The translations under genes were made by a program, and so were the position numbers. 64,000 nt of DNA from Isoetes taiwanensis (lineage: Eukaryota; Streptophyta; Lycopodiopsida; Isoetales; Isoetaceae): contig JAJEKV010000005.1 in assembly GCA_021234155.1 (NCBI GenBank), forward strand, positions 27,244,689-27,308,688, read 5' to 3'. Below, in pieces: positions 1 to 11,547 of this stretch. The first letter of the stretch is position 1. Every line of letters starts with the position of its first letter. The notes under the pieces were generated by a model, which saw only the letters and a list, made by a program, of their open reading frames with translations, did no database searches and was not told the DNA's origin.

Positions 1-1150
1 GTGCAAATTTTGTGAAACCTTGAGGGCCAGGTTGTTAAGGAAAAGAACCCACCTATTTTAATTCTTCTCGTAGTTTGTCTTTTTTTTTTTTTTTTTTTTT
101 TGGGGGGGGGGGCACAAAACGTGCACTTAAGGTTTGAACATAACAGAGGCTTGGATTTTCTGGTCAAAATAGGAAAAAAAAACACGGTTCCGGAAAGCTC
201 CAGACCTAATCTGTTAAGAGAAACAAAAATCAGAAAAATCGGGTGTCTACACCTGGAGTTGTGAGCTTTCAAAGTAGGCCTATCACCTGATCATCCCCAT
301 TCACCTCCTGCCCATCTAGCGTGCACCAGGATTTTTAGTTCATTTTTCATGAAGAAGCACGATTCCAGGGCTTCTGGGTGCACGATTCCAGGGCTTCTGT
401 GAGCGGAAGCTAGTACCAAAATTGTGGCGGGAGCTGGACAAAGGCACGCGGAATCACGGGCAACCCCCTAGAACCCTTTGTGGCTGTATGTTTTTTCTTA
501 TCGCAGGCACTCGGATTTATATCTTGATCTATATGATGACATTCAATAGCACACAATATTGGGACGTGATAGTAGTTGGGAATTTAATGACGCACGCGGG
601 GAACATAGCAGTTAACACGGTTCAACCATCTGGTCGAGGGACATATTATAGCTTCATATGATAGAAGATTCTTAGTCACGCATGTTGGAAGACAAAGGCC
701 ATCATGTCACGTAATTCAGAAGGAAGCTGCTTCAAATGTACAACAACTTTGACTTGCTTATCTGGCCGAGCAAGATCTACACCTTCTCACGCATCACTAG
801 AGTTGAGGAGGTGGATTTAGATCCTCTTCTTTGAGATAGATTAGTAACCTAATAAATCCAATAATTCACTTACCTCAGCTGCACTTGGATTACGATCGAG
901 CAGAGTCTTATGCCTAGCTGCTAACAGAAGAGTCCTTAAAAATTCTGTAGCCCACATTGCAGCAACAGACTGACAATTTGGTCACTGCCCTTCTGAATAC
1001 CGCATAGCGATCTTTTGAGAGAAGTTGCACGAGAAGGCCTTTATGTTTGACAAGCTTTCCCCAAAATAAGTTGTTTGATGCTAAATGTAAGGAACTTAAA
1101 GCTGGCTCAAGCTGATAATTGATCCCACTTTAAGAATGCCTGTGATCCAA
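1..1150. other. Non-coding, no gene seen
   Basis: No convincing coding frame is visible. The only marked feature is a homopolymer junction at 80-112, about 22 T followed by 11 G. A direct repeat lies at about 357-400, where a short phrase about the base of a 'cacgattccagggcttctg' unit occurs twice. The 79-residue frame at 422-661 has no recognisable domain and is probably chance. Confidence 0.5.
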
Positions 1151-2640
1151 TGCAGACCTTTCGTCAAAGGCTCTTAGATCACATTACATTGGGAAGCATC
1201 AACAGGAAATGTTCCACTTTCTTAACCGTCATCCCAGAACGTTTGGAGAAGAGTACAATAGAAAGCTATGCGACCTACGGGGAACATCTCTTCAAAACTA
1301 TGGAGTGCAGTACTTGTGCAATTTTATGATCCTATCGAGGTTCGAAATGAAATACCAACATAGATAAACCCATCATTGGTTATAACAGAGGCAGATACCA
1401 CTAAAGGCTTGCAAATTCTCGCAAATGGCAAGGCTGCAAACTTGGATGGATGCAGGCAGAACTGTTAAAGTGGGCAAGGCCATAGATTGTCCTCGTCCTG
1501 TCTAGTCTATTCAAAAAGGTACTTCGAGAAGGCTTCTTCCTGCAATGGACCGCCATTAGAGAGGTTCCAATACATAAGGCGGGTGATCCTCACTGCCCCG
1601 CCAACTATTGCACGATCATGGTTAGCTTATTGCTGGCCAAAATTCTTGATCGGCAATTGGTGGCATAAAGGAAACAAAGGTACATATAATTATACATGCA
1701 GGGTTCAGGTCTAGACACTCCACTATAGATCATGTTTCATGTTATGGACCTTGATAGAGGACAACATAAGTAAACGACAAGTTCTATTATTGTGCAGATT
1801 CCGTGAAAGCTTTTGACATGGTACCTATGGAGAAGCTATTTACAAAATGCAATATATAGATTGTACAGAATATGCTTAACTCGATGCCACATCAGACCAG
1901 CTTGTCAACAATAGTGTTGGAGTCCGCCAAGTGTGTTGTCTCTCTCACACTAATTGACTATACATTGATCAGCTTGAGGATTAGCTTGCTCAACATGGTT
2001 ATGGAGGGGTCCTCCTAGTTCACTCTATGATCCGATAGTTGATATGTATATATGATGTAGACCTCTTAGCTTACAGCCTAGCAAGTATGCATCAACATTT
2101 AGATGCATTAGATACTTTATGCCAGGACACTAAAATGTGCGTCAATTTGGCCAAGATCAAAATGCTCCTGATATCTTCTTTGCGACAATAAAGTCAACCT
2201 TGCTTCACTTATCAAGGTCAAAAATATGAAAGTGGTGCAGACATAGAACTAGACGTGCATGGAGTTCACTACTACCATGTATTGGGATACTTGTAACGGA
2301 CATCCCATGTATTGGGATACTTGTAACGGACATCAGTTGATGGCATGATGGAAGAGTTTATATGCAACGCATAACAACTGTTATAGAGTAGACCTTTACA
2401 ATTGGTCCCATCAGTCATGCTTGCTTAGGGTTTTGGTGGAGCCATTGCTTCTGTATGGGGTGGAAGTATAGGCCCAATGATATCACTTGCCATCTGGGAT
2501 GTCTTGGACTGGGTTGAGAAAGTCTTTCTGGTTATTTAGAATCAAATCCACGGTCCCATATCAAATTCTTCTGCAAGAGATAGGGTTCTTATGTCTTCAG
2601 AGGGTTGCACTAGAACGTCACATAATAATACTAAATAGAA
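1150..2640 (+). pseudogene. Decayed LINE reverse-transcriptase (ORF2) remnant
   Basis: Read across all three plus frames, this stretch shows successive pieces of a non-LTR reverse transcriptase. At about 1200-1300 there is a pre-RT linker. At about 1400-1480 a segment reads LQILANGKAANLDG, and near 1560-1660 there is an ANYCTIM-like segment resembling the 'NYRPI' region. At about 1790-1840 an AFDMVPMEKL segment matches the first RT motif, and at about 1945-2180 come the LYIDQLEDWLAQ-like and NLAKTKMLL-like regions. Near 2430 a VEPLLLYGVEV segment matches the usual post-RT block. Many stops and frame changes make it a pseudogene. A related fragment lies at 18.5 kb, so this family has been active here more than once. 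Limits are approximate and no 5' or 3' terminus is visible. Confidence 0.75.
2275..2334. repeat. 30-bp perfect tandem duplication
   Basis: A 30-bp unit at 2275-2304 is repeated exactly at 2305-2334, inside the LINE remnant. The lack of differences suggests a recent local duplication, younger than the decay of the element around it. Confidence 0.9.
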
Positions 2641-2980
2641 GGTGGGGGTACTAGTATCATATCTCTAGGAGGTATTGAACATGTGAACTCAACTGTGTCT
2701 TTCACATCACTATCAGCAAGCCTATTACTGCTAAGGTAAATTTATACAAGGTGAGTGACCCGAAAGGGTTTTTTTGTGCTTAAATTATACATGTAATCAC
2801 GAGGACAAAAACTAAAGAAACGACCTTGATTGAAGAAAGGAGATGCAAATGTCGCCCTGCATTTGATGATCAATGCTCAAAGCCATGCTCATTAAAGCAG
2901 ACTTTTTTCATCTAAACACACATGGCAAAATTTGAAAAGGTACTGGCTGCATAATTTGGAAGTTCCCCTTTGCCAAGTTA

Positions 2981-3093
2981 TGTATGTAATACATGCACCA
3001 TGGTTTCCACCTGCAACATACTTACTCCAAATCCACCTTCTATATGTAATATATGCACCATGGTTTCCACCTACAATATATTACTCCAAATCT
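2981..3093. repeat. 60-bp imperfect tandem duplication
   Basis: The block starting at 2981 recurs 60 bp later at 3041 with a few substitutions and a one-base indel near the end. Both copies contain ATGCACCATGGTTTCCACCT. It explains the internally repetitive frame seen at 2932-3138, which is therefore not a gene. Confidence 0.85.
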
Positions 3094-3572
3094 TGCAGCA
3101 AATTTGATTTCCATGTTCTAGTGAAAGGATTTGCCTAGTACACTTACCCTTCTTAGAAGCATAAAACAGTATACCTCAAAGACCATCCCAATGCCAATAT
3201 AACATAATAGCCAAGGGAAGGAAAAGATATTTTGACATAAAGAGGTAGAGACTTGTAGTGGTGCAAGTGGCCAGCATTTGATGTAGCCCTTTCCATTTAA
3301 TGAAAACTAAACTGCAAAAACTTGTGACAATACAAATATAAAGACTAATCAAATAGAAAGACTAACCATTTAGTTATCTAAACATATATAAGCCAGCTTC
3401 CTTTGTTGTTTGATGGAATATTTCCATTGAAGAAAAAACCTGAGAGCACCACGTGTACTTCAAAAATATAGTTAAAAAAACATTTAAAAGGAGTGACTGC
3501 GTGACGTCATGATTACGACCATTACAATCGGTTTTGGATCTGAGCAATTGCATCGATTTATAAGAAGGATGC

Positions 3573-3599
3573 GGGTCTGCTGGGTCTGCTGGGTCTGCT
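3573..3599. repeat. Three 9-bp tandem repeats (GGGTCTGCT)
   Basis: GGGTCTGCT occurs three times head to tail. The minus-strand frame crossing it (3374-3667) reads a short ADP repeat but shows no domain. I treat this as a small minisatellite rather than coding sequence. Confidence 0.85.
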
Positions 3600-3959
3600 A
3601 TGATCTCATGGTTTGAGCAGGTTAATCTATTTATGGCGCTTGCTATTTGCGATGGCAGGATAAACACAAAGATGGGAAAAACTCAAATGCTTCGGCACAC
3701 TTAAAGAGCAGAGATTGGGGCAAATTTGGCCTATAGAATGCATGAGAGTAGGTTCTCTTATGAGCGTAACAACTCATTCTTTCTGAAATCTCATATAAAC
3801 TATGCATCTAAGACAGCTTCCCGGCATCCATAGCAAGCGCATGCCCATGCATTAGCTAAAACAGGAGCAAAGGCCCAAGCTCAGAATCAGGTTGAAGCCA
3901 CCGCAAATCAAGAAGCATAGCATTGGGCGCTCCATAGGAAAATCAACCGAATATACATG

Positions 3960-4930
3960 ACTGTAGCTGGGCAAAATATGCTCTGCAGCTCTACAGATCT
4001 CTGCTCAGCGAAATCTAGCACAATTCTACTGTAATTATCATGCTAAATGGCATATCTTCCCTCTCTTCGAGCTCAGCATGATAGTGCCTATTTGGTCCAC
4101 TATATATTCTCCTTCATGTCTCTGCTGCATGCTTCATGGCTCTGATAGAAGGTCCCGACATTTTGAAGGCAGAGGCTATGGCAGAGCTTCTGGTTCATAA
4201 TCAAAAGAATCGTCTCAATGCTTTAATGCAGAATGCCCAATATGGACGCAAGGACGACAAGCAATTCTTAGGGCAGCTCGAGTGAAGGATTTAAGTTCCA
4301 AACTCGGGTGAAGGATTTAAGCTCCTTGCCAGATTAACCATATAGCCAAGCCCCGCCCCTGCCGGATTAACCCTTGTCGAATTTTTCTGCAGCTCCACCT
4401 CTCCCGGATTAACCATAGCCGAGCTTCCTGCTTATGGAAATAGCAAGTCCATGATTCTTCTTGATACAGGGTCTTAGCGAAAACTTTGTGATATCCAGTA
4501 GGGGATCATTACCTGCTCAAATAATTGAGCCCATTTCGTTAGCCTCCGTCTTCCCAGCCCAGAGCGGAATAATTCTGTTGATAGAGAGTTCAGAGCAGGA
4601 TGATTCCACCGATAGAGAGCCGTGCCAATAGTAGAGCCGCCAATGGGTGCATTGCCATCTGGAATGCCACTAACAGCTGGGGTGTCTTTAGATGGAATAT
4701 CGCTACAGGTTATCTCCTACAGGGGAATTGCCAGAGCTTGGGGAGTGGAGCTTTGCAGCTTTGCAGATCTCTGCTCAGCGAAATCTTTAAGGCAGTGGAC
4801 AGTTCGGCTTCGAGACTCCTCTAGCATGGATGGTCTTTTGATTTGGGCACCGGCTTCTGCTCCTATAGAGCTTACGAGCAACAAAATGCGAGGTCTGCTC
4901 TGGCACTCTGTCGCCATAGCCAAGCCGAGC
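3960..4930 (+). mobile_element. Repeat-rich retroelement-like remnant with retropepsin-like motif
   Basis: Near 4465-4510 the plus strand reads MILLDTGS and, after a one-base shift, an ENFVIS-like continuation. This resembles the D-T-G active-site region of retroelement aspartic proteases. Upstream, about 4136-4290 is open and reads ALIEGPDILKAEAMAELL, which could be late gag. A 23-nt word at 3994-4016 is repeated exactly at 4764-4786, with similar flanks. The phrase 'cggattaacc' recurs at about 4340-4410, and 'gtgaaggatttaag' recurs at 4282 and 4308. Frames at 4600-4933 have no recognised domain. I infer a degraded LTR or related retroelement; the class is uncertain. Confidence 0.4.
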
Positions 4931-4933
4931 TGA

Positions 4934-5649
4934 GGTTGGTTTGTGGTTCTAGATATGGGTGATTCCATTTGACCCTTACTCAGCTTGAAGCTCCTGTTTA
5001 TGATCTGCAAGTATACTCTACCAGTTTTCTTTGCATTTTCTCTGCGTTTGATAGACCTATTCGACCTATTTTCCACGGCTTCTGCTAGATTGTGTTGCCT
5101 GATCAGATTGCCAGAGTCCTAAGAGCCATTTTTAGACTTCGGTTCTTCATAGTTTTTTTCTTATGGAATGCTTCCATTGATTCCGGTCTTGGGCCCCTCT
5201 GCCTTTCTTAAAAACCTTTCGGATTTCTGGGTTTAAATTTTTACTTATACCAGTATATCAAAAAAGCAGAGCTTTTTGTTATGTGATCATGTTAATGTGA
5301 ACTGAAAGGTGTGTAATGTCCTTTGCAGGAAATGCTCTTAGGTTGCAAGTTTATTTCTGTTGTCTAGGTTGCTGACGATTGTGCAGTTTTAACACATCAT
5401 GAGTGGTAATTTAGCATTTAACTCTTTGTGCTATATTATTTAGGATCATTTCTTGCATTAGATTATTGACAATTCAAATTGTTATGTCATCTCCAAGTGA
5501 TGAACTAAATCTTGAGAATCCAAAATTAGGCATCTGTTCTTGAAATAGTTTATGAGTTGTTTACATATTGATAAATTGATAGTATAAATAGAAGTGCACT
5601 TCATTAGTTTAGATTTGTACTTAACTGACTAAGCTTTGTGCCCATCCAG
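4934..5649. other. AT-rich non-coding stretch, possible intron
   Basis: No coding frame with a recognisable domain is seen. If the aminotransferase exon that follows belongs to a real gene, this would be its upstream intron. I looked for the preceding exon of the family (the strand leading to the HNPxG loop) and did not find it. Confidence 0.4.
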
Positions 5650-5751
5650 CATTGTTTTCATAATCCAAGTGGGAAGGTTATGAACATGGATGATCTTGCA
5701 GCAATAGCTGGGTTGTGCTGCAAGTACGATTTTCTTGCAATTACTGATGAA
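5650..5751 (+). pseudogene. Isolated aminotransferase class I/II exon (kynurenine/methionine aminotransferase-like)
   Basis: A 34-codon segment sits between a good acceptor (CCAG at 5646-5649) and a good donor (GTAAGT from 5752), in phase 0 at both ends. It reads HNPSGKV near its start and YDFLAITDE at its end. In fold-type I PLP enzymes these are the loop whose Asn contacts the cofactor oxygen and the strand whose Asp pairs with the pyridine nitrogen. The wording is closest to the plant kynurenine/methionine aminotransferase-like proteins. I could not find the exons that should flank it (the D-E-V-Y continuation, the S-x-x-K lysine loop, or the upstream half) anywhere on the plus strand nearby. 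It may be a captured or orphaned exon, or part of a gene with very long introns. The exon identity is firm; its status is not. Confidence 0.7.
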
Positions 5752-6646
5752 GTAAGTATATTTTATTTTTGTTTAATATGCATATAATGTCTTATTGATT
5801 ATACCGGTGTTTTGAACATGTTGCATTCTACGGGTTGGGCTTCAAGCAGGTAAGTATTGCCACAATTTTCGACATGTGAGATAGAAGAATTGTCGCTTCA
5901 TCCTTATCAAAGACCACCTCTATTACGGTTTTGTTAATCAACCATGGTAATTTTATTTCTTGTGAGTGCAAAGTCATATTAGGCAATAATAAGTCAGCAT
6001 TGTTATCGTTGTTAGGATAATAGGCTAGATTTTCTAAGGCAAAAACCCTTTCTTCTTCTTCGGAAGAGTTTCTTAGCATTCACATCGCATTTTTCTAATT
6101 TGGATTATTTTAATTGCAGAATCTTTTAGCATTCACATCAGACCTTTCTAAACTGAACCTTTTTTTTTTTTCAGATTCAATTGCTTGCGAATTGGATGGG
6201 ATATTCACATCACACAGTCTAGCGTTTCTATGTGATTTAGGCAATCCAACATTAGGAATTTGCAGGTGCCTAAGATGTAGAAAAAATCATTGCAATGGAG
6301 AAGTTTTGATGGATCATAAATATTCCTTTTTTTTGTTGAAGGTTAATGGTTGTGTAGCTTATCTGTGTTGAAAAATTATTGTGACTTTCAATGTTTATTA
6401 TAACACTTGATTCAAATAAGCTAGAGAAAAATGTAGACAATGAAATAATGTCATAATCCACATTGGGAAGTCTTTAAAACTAGGGTAATCGGGCGACAGG
6501 AATTTTTCGAAGGGAAAGGCTTAGATCATTAGTCAATTTAACAAATCAATATTTGCTGCAACACTAGGCTTGCTAGTTTAGTGCCCTAAGAATTGGATCA
6601 ATATAATACATGCATGAAGTTATTAGAAATCCATTATAATGAATGC
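5752..6646. other. AT-rich intergenic or intronic DNA
   Basis: No domain is recognised in either strand. A short phrase (tagcattcacatc) recurs at about 6075 and 6127. Two polypyrimidine-AG stretches near 6118 and 6174 look like splice acceptors, but the frame after them (to 6371) has no similarity I recognise. The minus frame 5828-6079 is likewise unassigned. Confidence 0.4.
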
Positions 6647-6648
6647 TA

Positions 6649-6661
6649 GGGTATGGTCGCC
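6649..6661 (+). repeat. Left terminal inverted repeat of pogo-like element
   Basis: GGGTATGGTCGCC, preceded by TA at 6647-6648. It is the exact reverse complement of 11548-11560. Confidence 0.88.
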
Positions 6662-7442
6662 ATGTTTCGCGCACTTAAGAGGCAAACACTTGTAGATCGA
6701 GACACAATTGCACGCTTTGTCATCCGCCGGGTGTTTTGAGTACCTAATGACCTGGACTACAACTTTGTAGAAGAAAATTTTCCTAAAATCGCAAAGGTTG
6801 AGAAGTTATGGCATCTTGAGTAGGGGGGGGGGTCTAGGCTCCCCGTCGTTAGTTCGAGCGCCTCATTCACGTACTCTCGAAGCCTGCCATCGCCAGACCT
6901 ATGGACCAGCTATGACGCCGAGTGTGCCAACTGACATGGCAATTATCATTACGTACGTGGTCCAGTCTCCCGATAACGGGGGCGGTGCATTAATGAGTGC
7001 CCTTACGATTACACCCTTATCGCCATACCCGAGGCCCCCTACGCCCTTACGGTTGCCAGCTATCGCGCGCGCCCTAGGGTAACAGATACCGTCCCCAAAC
7101 CGGCCCACCTACGCCGATTTCCCAGCCTCAATCCTTAAAACCCTTCCTAATTCTCGTATCGATTCGCCCCTAAATTGCCCGGACCGACTCTGTTCCGGTT
7201 GCAGTGGGAGGAATTCGTCATTAAAGCAAAGCTTTTTGGATATCTGGCTTGATCAGGCAGCGCCAGACCCATCATTCCAATCGTTCTTTAAATTCTGAGT
7301 TCGTTTTCTCGCAGCGACATTCTCGGTATTCTTCATTAGCTCCATCGAACCCAAAGGTGGTAAACCGCCCGCTGCAATTGGCATGTTTTGGATGTTTCTG
7401 GTTTAATCTAAACATGTTTTTCTTGCATTGGCAGCGGAGAAC

Positions 7443-7730
7443 ATGGATCAAGCACGTCGCACAAGCTTTCCCGGATGCGGCCCGACCTGGAACACTGCTA
7501 GGTCCGGCAGGAGAGGGGACCCATCTCCTGGCAAACGTCCTCGCCCACCGCAGAGTAATGTTTCCAGTCCCAGTTCGAGCACGACTTCAACAACTCCGGT
7601 TTTCTTTACAATTAAGCAATTGCCTCGTCACACCTGGCCGAGGTTACCCGTCTTTGTAGCATCAACCCCGCATGTTGAGGTTTCTCCCGGAGATTGCAAC
7701 CCAAAGTTGAAAGGGCGCTATTTGTGGTGA
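7443..7730 (+). CDS. Small hypothetical ORF inside the pogo-like element
   Basis: A 95-codon frame starts at ATG 7443, just after a splice-acceptor-like TTGGCAG, and ends at 7730. The product is rich in Pro, Ser, Thr and Arg, with an RRGDPSPGKRPRPP-like basic-proline stretch near residues 24-40, so it is probably disordered. I recognise no domain. It lies downstream of the GC-rich left end of the transposon and converges with the transposase gene. It could be a second transposon gene, a captured host exon, or the coding exon of a transcript driven from the left end. Frames after 7730 (for example 7803-7991) continue open on the same strand and might belong to the same transcript after splicing. 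Being a chance frame cannot be excluded. Confidence 0.35.
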   Translation: MDQARRTSFPGCGPTWNTARSGRRGDPSPGKRPRPPQSNVSSPSSSTTSTTPVFFTIKQLPRHTWPRLPVFVASTPHVEVSPGDCNPKLKGRYLW

Positions 7731-8304
7731 CCTCATCCTCATCCACTGCCAGATTGTGCTTAGTGAGGACGACTGCGTTCTTTTTCAGAGCCCTGTTGAT
7801 CATTGATTGCTTCCAGCCTTGTCTGCAATGGCTCCACTGGACGACCTCATCTCTTCACCTCCTCTTTTTTGGCTGATAAGCTTCCCTCACCTGCCAATGT
7901 TTTGATGTACAATGTGGTCTGCGGGTTAGGAATTTTTGTGATGTGCCTTAGTGCCCACTTTTGTATCAGCCCTCGGGCTTCTTTGAAATGAATATGATGA
8001 TTCCCTTCAGTTATTGTCTTAACTCACAGATTTCATTTACAAATGCAACAGACCAATGTTTGCTGTATTATATGTCATGAGAACTGATTTTCATGTTAGA
8101 CCAATTTCTCAAACTTAAATATACAATGCAAATAATATTTGCTTTCATATTTAATGTTGTGTTGCTGATACAAGTGCTGCTACCTTAGTTGTCTAAGGTC
8201 TCATCTATGGTCTCACATCAACGTCTTGACTTCACGCCATGTGCAAATGTTAGATGTTAGAATTGTATCAGAAATGCTAGTTTTATTAAGCTCCTGTTGT
8301 AGAC
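7731..8304. other. Tail-to-tail spacer within the transposon
   Basis: This lies between the plus-strand small frame and the end of the minus-strand transposase. It becomes AT-rich from about 7990, as expected for 3' untranslated sequence on both sides. No further gene is recognised. Confidence 0.4.
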
Positions 8305-10848
8305 TTAACACACCTGGTTAGTGAAAGTGTTTCCCTCTTCGAATCTTGGTGTTGGTACTGACCCTTCAGACATATTTGCCCTCCAGGTTTTTGCAAACTC
8401 CACATCCATTCCTTTGGCCCGAGAGATTATGTCCTTTTCCACACCAATTTCGACCATTTCTCGAATGATCCTAGCTTTGTCAATGGCCTTATCCCCGTCA
8501 TGCTGGGGTCCAGAATGTGCTGCTGCATAACTCACCCAACCTTGCGTACCCAACCTTATGGAATTACCAGGGCCAATACCTGCGTCTTGCTGTGACTCTC
8601 TCTCCCTGTTGACCAAGTCCCAGGTCTTCAATGGTGACCTGATTGTACTAATTGAGTTTGGGACAGGTCTGACCAAAGGCAGGAATCCTTCTATGCTAAC
8701 ATCCTGCACACCACCAACATCTCCCGAGCACAGGTGAGTATCCTCCAGGCTACATATAACATTCACTTCATCTTCACTATCCTGGTCACCTGCATGATCA
8801 CTAGTAACCGGTGTGGTCAATCCACTAACTTGCTGATGTCCAGGATCCATGTTGAATGATGTTCTCAAGATTGGATCCCTGATTGGACTCAACCCTTGCC
8901 TTGTCCTCATTTTGTTTCTAACCTCTAATCTTTTGCTCCTCACCTCATCACTCATTGGTCTCTGAAAGCTGAAGACTGCTGCAACTCTTGAGATGCCCCT
9001 GGGGTGCATTAGTGCCCTAAGTCTAGCAGTAGAGGCTTCAAATTCTGCATCAGCCTTCTTCCTATTTTCCCTCTCTTCCCTATTCTGTTGAGCTCTCCTA
9101 GAAGCCTCCTGTCTTTCCAATTTCCTTCTAGCAGTTTCGAGTTTCCTGGCTGCAACTTGCTCATTCTTTAGTCTTGCTGCCTCAGCTCTCCTAGCCCTCT
9201 CAGCAGCCAAGGCCTCACAGAAGCCATCACTAGAGATATACACCCTCCCATTCAGGTCTGGGACTACACCTCGATTCCTTGCCCTCGAGGATTGAGATTG
9301 TTGCATGCAGGCCTGTGATGTCCTCACTTCTGTAGGGAGCTGCACACATGCATGTGCTGTTCCCATGTCAGCAGGTGGAACCACATGTTGCTGTGAAGGT
9401 TGTAAGGTCTGCTCAATGACCTGATGTTCCCCATCTAGTGCATCTTCTTGGTGACATGGAGGCACGTCATGTCTTTCAATGTCCACATTGTCAACTACAT
9501 GTTGATGCACTCCAGCAGGCTCTTGGCCACCATGCTCAGGTGCAGGGCGTGGTGCCTCCCATAACGCATGCACGTCAGCCATGTTGAATTGCTCCAATTC
9601 CTCCTCCTCCAAGTTGGCTGCATTTTCCTGGCTCACACTTTGGATAATCTGCTCCATAGGCACTCTTCCAAACCTGCCACTTTCCTGGCTTGGCTTAACT
9701 TTGTCCGAGTTGAATGGCCAAATCCCAGTAGCTCTAAACCCTACCTTGATGTTGCTAGGTGTTAGCCCTGATTCAACTGCCTGTGAAATGAGCTCTGCAA
9801 TGCCCTCCCTCTTCGGTTCAGTCCTTCCTTTGCTAACCATGTAAGAAGATCTCAATCTCTTGAAAGCTGCCTTGAATGGTGCAAAGCATGCAACATCCAA
9901 AGGTTGTAACCTATGTGATGTGTGGGCTGGAAGTAGGGCAAAATGTATGCCCATTTCCTTAGCTGCCAAAATCACTTCCAGCTCCACATGGCTGCCATGG
10001 CCATCCAATATTATCAGATGTGGCCTTGTTGGAGATACTCCACCAGGAACCCTAGCAACAAAATGTGACAACCAAGACTTGAACAATTCTGTAGTCATCC
10101 AAGCCGAGGGTCGCACGGCTTTGAATTGCCCCCTTCTTCACATCCGCAATGTTATCTTGCCTCATCCGTGTACCCTTGAATATATACAAATTAGGTAACT
10201 TAAACCCTTCAGCATTTACACATACCAGAATGGTCACCCACTCCCTATTGTTCATGACCACCTCATTGACCCTATGCTCCCCTTTCCTTCCTATGATCTT
10301 CATGCCTTTCACCTTACCGGCTTGGATGCCGGTCTCGCCGGCATTCCGGATCCTAGAGGTAGGAAATTGAACTTCGTCATAGATTTGTCTCGGACAAAGA
10401 TAGAAGTTATCCAGATTCTCTTGTGTCATAGCACGCGCCCGAGCCACATCTAGTGTCTCTGCACTTCTTAGTGTAACCTCTGGATGCCTCTGTTTGAACA
10501 GCTTCCACCATTTACTCCCGGGAACTCGGGGAATTTCTGAGCTGCCCCCCTCCATAGCCCGTGTCTTTGCCCTTTCCTTGGCGGTGAGAGTGTAACCCCC
10601 ATTCCCTGCTTTCGCCCGGAGAGTGCCCAATTGACTAACTCTTCCTCTTGTAGAGTCGCCGGGATTTGTGGATTACCGGTCGTTTTGTGAGTTATACGGC
10701 CATACTGACCAAGTCCCTTATTGTTGATTAAGGATTCCCGACCTTCTAGATGCCTCTCTAACGGATATACCATACTCACTCACCTCATCCAAGATATCGC
10801 CATTTGTTCTTGATCCCACCGCCCTCGTTTGCTTGGCCTCCTTGGCAT
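8305..10848 (-). pseudogene. CENP-B/pogo-type DDE transposase, frameshifted
   Basis: Reading leftward from ATG at 10848, the first frame gives MPRRPSKRGRWDQ. A shift then brings in a Psq-type helix-turn-helix (YGISVREASRRSG, about 10780-10740). A further shift gives QEEELVNWAL (about 10640), which resembles the start of the CENP-B second DNA-binding domain. Another shift, near 10620, enters the long frame with the SKWWKLFKQRHPE segment. The catalytic region shows NAGETGI (about 10340), a further shift near 10110, then LIILDGHGSHVE (about 10010) and HTSHRLQPLDVACF (about 9900). The second and third catalytic Asp are present. The first, normally in a D-E-T-G motif, is Gly here (10337-10339). 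The C-terminal part to 8305 is unusually long, about 400 residues, with a charged Arg/Glu/Lys coiled-coil-like segment around 9000-9250. At least four frame breaks plus the missing Asp make it inactive. Confidence 0.88.
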
Positions 10849-11547
10849 TGTGGGAGATCAAAGACTGCGATTACGTGGTGTCGTAGCTTCCTCCTTGGAG
10901 CGGTAACTCTTTTCCTTGATGTAGGTACTTGTTACTAGCTTCAAAGATCATCTCCTCTCCGACCTCTTGTGGAAACCATGTCTACTATCGTCCTCCTCAA
11001 GACCTGATATCGATAAGCTTGAAATTTGGAAGATGAAATTGGCTTTTATTCTGGTAGCAGCCATAGCGAGAGCTTGATTTTCAAATTGGGTTTCAGTAAT
11101 CAAGTGCTATGGAATGGGCGCGAATTCTAATTTCGAATCGAGCAAGGTCGCATTGAATTCTAATTGCGAATCGATATGACTCTTAGCCTAACACAGGCAC
11201 GAGTGGGCAGAACTGTTCCACAATTATGGACAACAATTACACGACCCCGGGAAGCAGGGCTTCATGCATGGCGGAGCCCTATTGCACGCCGATGGTCAAC
11301 AGCTGCACGACAACCGGCAACTGTGCTGACGCATCGCGTAGCTTTGTCACGGTTACTGGTACCATATGCACGACACCGGGACACATGGCTGACGCATAAC
11401 GTCCAGGCCATAACGGACTCGGGACGTGCACATAACGTCCACGGGTCAAGGTGGCATGCCGAAGGGCCAAGATGGCATGCCACAGGGCGATGTCGCGTCG
11501 AGGCGGCGAGGGGGTTTAGGGTGATCCGAGGGACAGTCGCGATAGGA

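Noticed and set aside
6798-7082. 94-codon plus frame in the GC-rich left end of the pogo-like element
   Set aside because: It lies in subterminal sequence with similar-length frames on the other strand and no domain; high GC explains the lack of stops.
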